Under the pieces are notes generated by a model. The model saw nothing but the letters and a program-made list of their open reading frames with translations, was not told where the DNA came from and did no database searches. From Bacteroidota bacterium (lineage in GTDB: Bacteria; Bacteroidota; Bacteroidia; NS11-12g; UBA955), in NCBI GenBank assembly GCA_005788145.1, contig SXYY01000101.1, forward strand, positions 1-35,007: a DNA stretch of 35,007 bases. Reading direction: 5' to 3'. The translations under genes were made by a program, and so were the position numbers. Shown one piece after another: positions 20,693-28,552 of the stretch (position 1 is the first letter of the stretch; the number at the start of each line of letters is the position of its first letter).

Positions 20693-20725
20693 AAGGCCGC
20701 TCTAAAGAGTGGCCTTTTTCTTTTT
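20693..20725 (+). terminator. Rho-independent terminator at end of act operon
   Basis: AAGGCCGCTC-TAAA-GAGTGGCCTT followed by TTTCTTTTT. Confidence 0.9.
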
Positions 20726-20754
20726 ATACAACCCCAAACACAAAACGAAAATCG

Positions 20755-20762
20755 TAATTTTG
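20755..20762 (+). promoter_or_regulatory. -7 promoter element TAATTTTG of valS
   Basis: Exact TAnnTTTG ending 5 nt before ATG 20768. Confidence 0.55.
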
Positions 20763-20767
20763 TATCA

Positions 20768-23386
20768 ATGGAAATTTCCGCCAAATACAATCCGTCCGAC
20801 ATTGAAAATAAATGGTATCAACATTGGTTGAACCAAAAGTACTTCCGCTCAGTCCCAGACGAACGTCCGGCTTATACCATTGTTATCCCACCACCCAATG
20901 TAACTGGGGTGCTTCACATGGGTCACATGCTAAACAACACCATTCAAGATGTCCTTATTCGCAGAGCACGGAAACAAGGATTCAATGCATGTTGGGTGCC
21001 TGGTACAGATCATGCGAGCATTGCTACTGAAGCCAAAGTGGTAAAATTATTGGCAGAGCAGGGGATTCCCAAGTCTAGTTTGACACGTGAGGAGTTTTTG
21101 AAACACGCGTTCGAATGGAAAGAAAAGTATGGTGGCATCATTCTGCAGCAGCTCCAAAAATTGGGCGCAAGTTGCGATTGGGATCGTACACGCTTTACCA
21201 TGGAGCCAAGTTTGTACGAAGCGGTGGTGGATGTCTTTGTTGATCTATACAAGAAAGGACTCATCTATCGCGGTACAAAGATGGTGAATTGGGATCCGGC
21301 AGGACAAACTACGTTGAGCGATGAAGAAGTGATTTTCAAAGAAACCCCAGATCAATTGTACTATGTGATATACAAAGGGGTAGACTTCGATGGCGAATTG
21401 ATGGTGGCCACAGCGCGACCTGAAACCATTGCAGGAGATGTGGCTGTTTGTGTGAATCCCAACGATGAACGATACCAAGGATTGATTGGCAAGAAAGTCA
21501 TGGTACCACTGATCAATCGAGAGGTGGCCATCATTGCGGATGAGTATATCGACATTGAATTCGGTACAGGTGTGTTGAAAGTTACACCAGCTCATGATAT
21601 CAATGATTACAACATCGGATTAAAGTACAATTTGCCGGTGATTGATACATTGAACGCCGATGGTAGTATTTCAGAGGCTGGACAACTGTTCGTCGGTCAA
21701 GATCGTTTCATTGCCCGTAAACAGTGGGTGAAAGCGTTAAAAGAGGCAGAATTGTTATCCAAACAGGAGAACTATGTTCACAATGTCGGCTACAGCGAGA
21801 GAACCGATGCTGTGGTTGAGCCCAGAATCAGTACCCAATGGTTCATGAACATGCAAGATTTCATGAAGAAGAACCCCGAGGTGTTGTCATCTGTAATGAA
21901 CGATGAAATCAATTTCTATCCGAGTAAATTGAAGAACACCTATCGCCATTGGATGGAGAATGTCAAGGATTGGAATATTTCTCGTCAGCTATGGTGGGGA
22001 CATCGTATTCCTGCATGGTATTCAACCACAGGAGAATGGGTAGTCGCGAAAACCGCCGATGAAGCGGTAATTGAATTTGCCAAACAGGGAATCGTAGTTG
22101 CTGCCACAGACCTAACCCAAGACCCCGATGTATTGGATACTTGGTTTAGTTCTTGGCTTTGGCCGATTTCCGTATTTGATGGAATCGGTGAGCACGCAGA
22201 TAAAACCGAATTGAATTATTATTACCCCACAAATGATTTGGTGACGGGTCCAGATATTTTGTTTTTCTGGGTAGCGCGAATGATCATGGCGGGCTATGAG
22301 TTTGAAGGCAAAATGCCTTTCAAGAATGTGTATTTTACCGGGTTGATTCGCGATAAACAGCGGAGAAAAATGAGCAAAAGTCTTGGAAATAGCCCAGATG
22401 CATTGGAACTCATTGAAAAATTTGGTGCGGATTCAGTGCGTATGGGATTGTTGTTGTGTTCTCCAGCGGGCAATGACATTTTGTTCGATGAAACTCAGAT
22501 TGAACAAGGCCGAAACTTCTGTAATAAAATATGGAATGCATTCCGTTTGATTCAAGGGTGGGAGACAAAAGAGGGCAATCCAACCAAAGCTGCAGACCAA
22601 GCCAAAACTGTCATGGTTTCTCGCTTGAATAATACCTTGAAGGAAATAGAACAGTTGTTTAAAGAGTTCCGGTTGTCGGATGCCTTAATGGCGATTTACA
22701 AGCTTATTTGGGACGATTTCTGTGCGGTTTACTTGGAAGTCATTAAACCGCCTTACGGTGAAGCAATTTCGAGCATTACACGAAAAGAAGCACAAGATAT
22801 TCTCCAAGAGTTGATGTCCCTTCTCCATCCATATATGCCATTTATCTCAGAGGAGATAGTGCACTTATTAACCGATGGAAAATCGGAAACGTTGGTTTTA
22901 TCGGCGTATCCCGTTAAAAAAACTGATTCGGCAGAACAGTCATCGACAGAGGCTTTGCAACTGGTAACCGAAATCAGAAACACACGCAATACCCGCGGAC
23001 TATCACCCAAAGAAGTACTCAATATTTGGGTGCCCAACGCCGCTAAATCCATCTTAGGGCTTTTGGATTTTGTAGAAAAATTGGCCAATGTGCGCATCCA
23101 TCCCGATACGGATACAAAACCGCTCAATGGCATGCCTGTCATTGTGGGGACACACGAAATTTGGGTTGAACTTCATGTTGAAATTGATGTAGCCAAAGAA
23201 CGGGAGGAATTGGAAAAGGAAAAAGTCTATTACGACGGCTTTATTGCTTCCGTTCGCAAGAAGCTTGAAAACGAGCGATTTGTGCAAAATGCCAAACCAG
23301 AAGTTGTGGATGTAGAACGCAAGAAATTGTCAGACGCCACCGATAAACTGTTGATTATCGGGAAGCGCCTATCACAGCTTCAATAA
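20768..23386 (+). CDS. valS: Valyl-tRNA synthetase
   Basis: PPPNVTGVLHMGH (HIGH), KMSKSLGNSPD (KMSKS), C-terminal coiled coil; 872 aa. Confidence 0.97.
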   Translation: MEISAKYNPSDIENKWYQHWLNQKYFRSVPDERPAYTIVIPPPNVTGVLHMGHMLNNTIQDVLIRRARKQGFNACWVPGTDHASIATEAKVVKLLAEQGIPKSSLTREEFLKHAFEWKEKYGGIILQQLQKLGASCDWDRTRFTMEPSLYEAVVDVFVDLYKKGLIYRGTKMVNWDPAGQTTLSDEEVIFKETPDQLYYVIYKGVDFDGELMVATARPETIAGDVAVCVNPNDERYQGLIGKKVMVPLINREVAIIADEYIDIEFGTGVLKVTPAHDINDYNIGLKYNLPVIDTLNADGSISEAGQLFVGQDRFIARKQWVKALKEAELLSKQENYVHNVGYSERTDAVVEPRISTQWFMNMQDFMKKNPEVLSSVMNDEINFYPSKLKNTYRHWMENVKDWNISRQLWWGHRIPAWYSTTGEWVVAKTADEAVIEFAKQGIVVAATDLTQDPDVLDTWFSSWLWPISVFDGIGEHADKTELNYYYPTNDLVTGPDILFFWVARMIMAGYEFEGKMPFKNVYFTGLIRDKQRRKMSKSLGNSPDALELIEKFGADSVRMGLLLCSPAGNDILFDETQIEQGRNFCNKIWNAFRLIQGWETKEGNPTKAADQAKTVMVSRLNNTLKEIEQLFKEFRLSDALMAIYKLIWDDFCAVYLEVIKPPYGEAISSITRKEAQDILQELMSLLHPYMPFISEEIVHLLTDGKSETLVLSAYPVKKTDSAEQSSTEALQLVTEIRNTRNTRGLSPKEVLNIWVPNAAKSILGLLDFVEKLANVRIHPDTDTKPLNGMPVIVGTHEIWVELHVEIDVAKEREELEKEKVYYDGFIASVRKKLENERFVQNAKPEVVDVERKKLSDATDKLLIIGKRLSQLQ

Positions 23387-23390
23387 GTAA

Positions 23391-24707
23391 TTACTTTTTG
23401 GTCTTCAAGTGGGCAACGTGATAATTTCCAACCTCATTGCCCAAATTCTTACCTTTTTGTATCGCATCGATAAAATGTATGCCACCATACAAGCGTGAAA
23501 TACATGCCTGGTTACTAGCTTCACGGAAATTTTTAAACTTCCGCACACCCAATCCGAATTGGTGTTCTGCACTGTCGGTGAATTCATATTCGCCAAACGT
23601 AGCAGTCAAAACAGTGGCAGCAGCACTGGAAACAACACTATGTCCCGATGGATACTCGGGAAATGAAGGCGTTTGAATGGGAGAGGTCCAACTGGAATCC
23701 ATGAGGTCGTGAATCGCAGTAATAGGGCGCAAATAATCGGTTTTGTATTTTACATACCAGCAACTGATGAAAGCATCGAAGATTGCAGAAGACAATCGCA
23801 TCATGCCGTCGGCGGTTTCGATTAATGAGTATTTTTTTGATCTCGCCACCGTAGAGAACATCGAAAGCCAATGTCCAGCAGGTGATACTTTTAATACATT
23901 GATGGTTGCATGTCCGTAATGGACTGAAGCATTTGGATTGTCATCCCAATACCAAGCCGTCTTCCGCTGGTTACTGTCTTTTGCATTCACAGTATCATAC
24001 ACTTGCTTGGTGATGGCGTAAAAGCGGGATTTTTTGTCGGTGCTGTAGGTTTCTGGCGCATCGTACTTAAACTCCCTAACCGATTTTACCAAAACCGGAC
24101 GGATTCTGCCCCAATTGGGTTCGATGGCTTCCATGAAATCTGGGGGTGTTTGCTCCCAAGATCCCGGATTATTCTTTGTTAGGAAAAATTCACGTCCTCG
24201 GAAATATGAGAATGAATCTGACTTCGACCATCGCACAATGTGTGCACCTACACTGTCGCCATAGTTGATTGAGGCCTCATACATGCGATCCGATACTTTC
24301 TCCTTGTAGAAATTCAACTGTCGGCTCCGGAAATTGGCAATACTGTCTTCTTTGTAAACCAATTTTTGGCTCACATAGGTATGGGCCGCCATGGCAACCA
24401 AGTCCAAACAATATTTTTTCGCGGTATCCGGAGATGGCGTGGTCTTCAAACCATTCATTACCGGCGCCACACTCTTGTATTCAGGGTAGAAAGGAACCAA
24501 AGACTCATATGCTGCAATGGAAGCATAAACATACCGACGCGATCCAACTGGCGCTGCTACGTGATCAACGACAATGGCATTTTGAATCGCTACATTACAA
24601 ATCGAAAGGATATCATTTTGAATGACTTTGTTCTCGGTATCTTGTACTTTTTGACAAGCACTCTGCATTAATCCGATACATACGATAGCAAACAGTAGGG
24701 GTCTCAT
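23391..24707 (-). CDS. Vanadium-dependent haloperoxidase/PAP2-superfamily lipoprotein
   Basis: K-x6-RP (KYKTDYLRP), PSGH (YPSGHSVV), R-x-x-x-G-x-H (SRLYGGIHF); lipobox LMQSAC. Confidence 0.85.
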   Translation of the reverse strand: MRPLLFAIVCIGLMQSACQKVQDTENKVIQNDILSICNVAIQNAIVVDHVAAPVGSRRYVYASIAAYESLVPFYPEYKSVAPVMNGLKTTPSPDTAKKYCLDLVAMAAHTYVSQKLVYKEDSIANFRSRQLNFYKEKVSDRMYEASINYGDSVGAHIVRWSKSDSFSYFRGREFFLTKNNPGSWEQTPPDFMEAIEPNWGRIRPVLVKSVREFKYDAPETYSTDKKSRFYAITKQVYDTVNAKDSNQRKTAWYWDDNPNASVHYGHATINVLKVSPAGHWLSMFSTVARSKKYSLIETADGMMRLSSAIFDAFISCWYVKYKTDYLRPITAIHDLMDSSWTSPIQTPSFPEYPSGHSVVSSAAATVLTATFGEYEFTDSAEHQFGLGVRKFKNFREASNQACISRLYGGIHFIDAIQKGKNLGNEVGNYHVAHLKTKK

Positions 24708-24740
24708 ATATTTGTGGGCGTTCAGTGGCGTGAATTTAAT

Positions 24741-24771
24741 AAAAAAAGGCACGCAAAAATGCGTGCCTTCA
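24741..24771 (-). terminator. Rho-independent terminator of the 51-aa basic protein gene
   Basis: 10-bp perfect stem AAGGCACGCA/TGCGTGCCTT, 4-nt loop, T7 on minus strand. Confidence 0.85.
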
Positions 24772-24790
24772 ATATCTAAAACAATGACAT

Positions 24791-24946
24791 TTATTGGTTT
24801 TCTTGGTCTTCCAAGACAATTCCGGAAATGCCTTTGTATGGAGAAGCGATTGTTGTAACCAATTTCAAACGTTTGATGTTGTCAACGCGCTTGGTCATTC
24901 TGCTTCTGTTTTTTGCTTCTTTTCTTTTGAGTTTAGTAACAGCCAT
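24791..24946 (-). CDS. Small basic protein, 51 aa, unknown function (possible ribosome-associated protein)
   Basis: MAVTKLKRKEAKNRSRMTKRVDNIKRLKLVTTIASPYKGISGIVLEDQENQ; flanked by its own promoter and terminator. Confidence 0.7.
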   Translation of the reverse strand: MAVTKLKRKEAKNRSRMTKRVDNIKRLKLVTTIASPYKGISGIVLEDQENQ

Positions 24947-24964
24947 GTTCTTACAATTAGGTTG

Positions 24965-24994
24965 CAAAAATAGTGCTTTTTTAAGACAATACAA
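24965..24994 (-). promoter_or_regulatory. Bacteroidota-type promoter: TTG-N19-TATTTTTG(CAAC)
   Basis: Minus strand reads TTG TATTGTCTTAAAAAAGCAC TATTTTTG CAACC, 18 nt before ATG 24946. Confidence 0.7.
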
Positions 24995-25011
24995 CTGAAA
25001 TCGGAAAGTAA

Positions 25012-28000
25012 TTACAATCTGCGTCCATTCGCATCGTAGAATTCAATGTTTCCAACCCCTTTGGTTTTCCAAACTCCAGCGTTGTTGCCTGATAGATAAC
25101 CACTACCACCGTTAAGGTTCACCATTTTAGTGGTTCCGTTTACAGATACTTTTGCATAACTCGCAAGGGCCGGAGCCGATACAAATTGCACCGATTGGGC
25201 TTGATTTTTTCCATTTAAGAGCGTGAATCCGCGCAATTTGCCGTTGTTGTTAGCCAATAACACCCGAACTTGTCCGGATGGGGCCGGACACAATACCATC
25301 GATTTTCCGTCGTCTTGGTTATACAATCCATTTCTCGACCCAGATTGATAACGAAAAGTACCGCCTTCATTGAATAACACAAAACTGGGCTGAGCATCAT
25401 CTCTACCATGAGGTACACGCGTGTTGTAGTTGTTGCCGGTACATAGAATATCATCAAATCCATTGCCATCGATATCGATGATGGTTGTCCCAAATACAGG
25501 GCCTGCCTGCGCCCACATGGGCAATTCAACAAACCCAAATTTCCCTCCGTTGTTGATTGCAACAAAGCTGGAGAAGTAATTGGCCGTTAAGCTGTTCTGT
25601 TTCAAAACCTCTGCGCCAAAGATCTGATCCATGGTTTTTCCCGCGAAATCGTTATAAGTAGTGAATTTCTTATTAATGAAGAAAGGATAGGCCTTGCCCA
25701 TTTCGTCCATGGTGAATAGGGGATAGTCGCTACCGCCATATTGGTAGCTCATGGCAATATCCTGACGACCGTTGCCATCGAAATCGGCCCAAAACACCTT
25801 GGTTGGACTACCAACTTTTGCCTGAATGAAACTATTGTTGCCTTTGTTTCCAACGACATAGTCCAGATCGCCATCGTTGTCAATGTCCACAGGAGTAATG
25901 CTATTCATCCAACCGGAAAGGGATGCATCGCCCACTTCACCGGTTTTGTTCACGAATTTCCCGCCACTGTTCTCCATGAAAATCAATGGCATCCATTCAC
26001 CGCCAAGCACCAAGTCCGGTTTTCCATCACCATTGAAATCGCTGAAAATTGCCGAACAGATCATACCTGCATTTTCCAAATCTGGGGCCAGCGCCGCGGT
26101 AACATCCCTGAATTTGCCTCCGTTATTCTGTAATAAATAGCTTCTAACCTCTAAGGTTGGCCAGTTTCCGGGCATCAAACGACCTGCAACAAACAAATCC
26201 AAGTCGCCGTCGCCGTCGTAATCAGCTGAGGCAACTGAACTGCTGCTGCTTATGACATTGGGCAAACGACCCTTTCCGTTGGCATAGTTCCCTTTTCCAT
26301 CGTTGATGTAAATCTGGTGTTCGTATTTGTTCGAGGGCCATTCAAATTCTGATCCACCCACGGCGACATATAGGTCCAAATCCTTGTCTCCGTCGCAATC
26401 GAACAGCAAAGAGCCCATTACATCGGCATCCAGTGATTTCCATGGCTGAGAACCCGCCGTTACATATTTTCCATCTTTTTGTAGTAAAAACAGGGTAGAC
26501 CCTGAACTTTCTCTGGCATTGCCCACGAAAACATCTTGAAGGCCGTCACCATTCACATCTCCGGTCGACATCCCTGGACCAAGGGTGGTGTAGCGATGGG
26601 GCAGCAGTGGTTCTCTTTTGAAATCAGGATTTTCCTGCTCCAAATGATTGAAATTCAATCCCCATTCTGTTTCGTTTTCTTTGAAATAAGGAATATCACC
26701 TGATCGAATTACATTGCGATCCCATGTTGTATTGGCGTCTGAACTTTTTACGACCAAAGTTTGATCGGCTGAAACATCCTTCAAAATTTGGGCTTTGCCA
26801 TTTGGCCATACCACAACCAATTCAGCCAATGTTTCGTTTGAACCTAAACCGATGTGCGCCAAAGCCTCAGATGAACTCTGATAACCGCGCGATGGTTGAA
26901 TTTCAAACTTGCGATATTTCCCTGCGGAGTCCGATGCATACAATTGACATCCAATACCATAGCGATTGGATTTGTCGCTTCCCTCGGCCTTTACATTGAT
27001 GAAGTGGTTTTGGGTGTTGATGTTTTTGTACACCAATGGCATTTCGCCTTGGTTACATACAACCAAATCCAACCGACCGTCGCCATCCAAATCTCCCGCA
27101 GCGGAACCCGTACTCAAGGTCAAATCATCCAAGCCAACCTCACTCGCTCGATTGGTAAACCCTTCGCCGTTGTTGTTTTGAAAGAAGAAATTCTGAATTT
27201 TCTCATAAGGGAGTTTCTTTAGCAATTCCTCATGGGTCAAGCCGCGTTTTTGCTGCTGTTCTACAACGCTTTGATACAGGATAAAATCCAAGTTGGTCAC
27301 ATCTCGATAGTATCCGTTCGATACGAACATATCCGTAAATCCATCATCGTTAAAATCAGATAGAAGCGGGCTCCAACTCCAATCGGACTTTGCCACACCA
27401 TACAAATAGGACAAATCGGCAAAATGACCATTGCCCAGATTCATTTGTAGGTTATTCTTCATGTACTGATTTTTGTATCCATTTTTGATCCCAACCATGG
27501 TATAGTCGTAGTCTTTAGGACCCATCAAGGACATATACCTTCGGGGACTTTCAGAAAGCATATCAACGGTAATCAAATCGGAAAAACCATCATTGTTAAC
27601 ATCGGCAACATCGCTACCCATTGAATTGGTGCTAGAGTGTTTAAATGCTGCATCAAACTGATCCGTAAATGTACCATCTCCGTTGTTTATGTAATAACAA
27701 TCGGGAACATGGTAATCATTGCATACATAGAGGTCGGTGAGACCGTCATTGTTGTAATCAGCCGCGGCCGCACTCAAGCAGTAACCCATTTTTACAACGC
27801 CAGCTTTTTGAGATACATCTGTGTATTTATTGCCATCATTGCGGAAAAAGTGTTGCTGGTTAAACTCATCCATGTTCAACGTTGGTGTGAATCGCGTATT
27901 GATGTTTGAAAAGAACTGATCCGCGTGGTTGCCCAAGTAAAAGTCTAAGTCGCCGTCGTTGTCATAATCGAAAAAGGTAGCACAGGTTGCATTTCCACCA

Positions 28001-28527
28001 TCATCAACGCCCCATTCCTTGGCGGATTCTTTGAAAGTGCCATTTTTTTGGTTTATGAATAACAAGTTGCGCTTGGATTGCTTGAGTTGTCGGGGCCCAG
28101 ACGAACAAGCATAAATATCCAACCAGCCATCATTGTTCACATCCACCATCGTTACTCCGCTAATCCATTGGTTCGTGGTAGTTCCGCTTTGCTTGGTGAT
28201 GTCTTCAAATTTGAAATCACCTTTGTTGAGGTAGAGACGTGACGATTTTTCATTGCCCGAGAAATAGAGGTCATTCTTCCCGTCGTTGTTAATATCGCCA
28301 ATGGCAACACCAGAACCGTTGTATAAGTAGTGATAGGTGAACTGATTCAATGAATCATTTTCAGGGACAGTATTAACGAAATCGATGCCGGTGACATCGG
28401 AAGTTACTTTTTCGAAAAGAACGTCCACATTTTGGTCATCAGAACCACCACATGAGGAAACACACACAGCAAGGGCCAATGCGCCAAAGCCTTGTGCAAA
28501 CAGATGTTTGAATCGCACGGTATTCAT
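25012..28527 (-). CDS. FG-GAP/VCBS-repeat lipoprotein with ASPIC/UnbV domain
   Basis: Many DxNxDG-type repeats (DINNDGKNDLYFSGN, DYDNDGDLDFYLGN); ASPIC-like NRYGIGCQLYASDSAGKYRKFEIQPSRGYQSSSEALAHIGLG; lipobox VCVSSC. Start at internal ATG 28527. Confidence 0.88.
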   Translation of the reverse strand: MNTVRFKHLFAQGFGALALAVCVSSCGGSDDQNVDVLFEKVTSDVTGIDFVNTVPENDSLNQFTYHYLYNGSGVAIGDINNDGKNDLYFSGNEKSSRLYLNKGDFKFEDITKQSGTTTNQWISGVTMVDVNNDGWLDIYACSSGPRQLKQSKRNLLFINQKNGTFKESAKEWGVDDGGNATCATFFDYDNDGDLDFYLGNHADQFFSNINTRFTPTLNMDEFNQQHFFRNDGNKYTDVSQKAGVVKMGYCLSAAAADYNNDGLTDLYVCNDYHVPDCYYINNGDGTFTDQFDAAFKHSSTNSMGSDVADVNNDGFSDLITVDMLSESPRRYMSLMGPKDYDYTMVGIKNGYKNQYMKNNLQMNLGNGHFADLSYLYGVAKSDWSWSPLLSDFNDDGFTDMFVSNGYYRDVTNLDFILYQSVVEQQQKRGLTHEELLKKLPYEKIQNFFFQNNNGEGFTNRASEVGLDDLTLSTGSAAGDLDGDGRLDLVVCNQGEMPLVYKNINTQNHFINVKAEGSDKSNRYGIGCQLYASDSAGKYRKFEIQPSRGYQSSSEALAHIGLGSNETLAELVVVWPNGKAQILKDVSADQTLVVKSSDANTTWDRNVIRSGDIPYFKENETEWGLNFNHLEQENPDFKREPLLPHRYTTLGPGMSTGDVNGDGLQDVFVGNARESSGSTLFLLQKDGKYVTAGSQPWKSLDADVMGSLLFDCDGDKDLDLYVAVGGSEFEWPSNKYEHQIYINDGKGNYANGKGRLPNVISSSSSVASADYDGDGDLDLFVAGRLMPGNWPTLEVRSYLLQNNGGKFRDVTAALAPDLENAGMICSAIFSDFNGDGKPDLVLGGEWMPLIFMENSGGKFVNKTGEVGDASLSGWMNSITPVDIDNDGDLDYVVGNKGNNSFIQAKVGSPTKVFWADFDGNGRQDIAMSYQYGGSDYPLFTMDEMGKAYPFFINKKFTTYNDFAGKTMDQIFGAEVLKQNSLTANYFSSFVAINNGGKFGFVELPMWAQAGPVFGTTIIDIDGNGFDDILCTGNNYNTRVPHGRDDAQPSFVLFNEGGTFRYQSGSRNGLYNQDDGKSMVLCPAPSGQVRVLLANNNGKLRGFTLLNGKNQAQSVQFVSAPALASYAKVSVNGTTKMVNLNGGSGYLSGNNAGVWKTKGVGNIEFYDANGRRL

Positions 28528-28552
28528 TGTTACAATATTACGGAAAAGCCTT

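Noticed and set aside
25741-26133. 130-aa plus-strand ORF inside the VCBS gene
   Set aside because: Reverse complement of FG-GAP repeats; repetitive composition explains the open frame.
26190-26225. Short GTCGCCGTCGCCGTCGTA repeat looking like a microsatellite
   Set aside because: It encodes the minus-strand DYDGDGDLD Ca2+-binding motif of the FG-GAP repeat, so coding constraint explains it.
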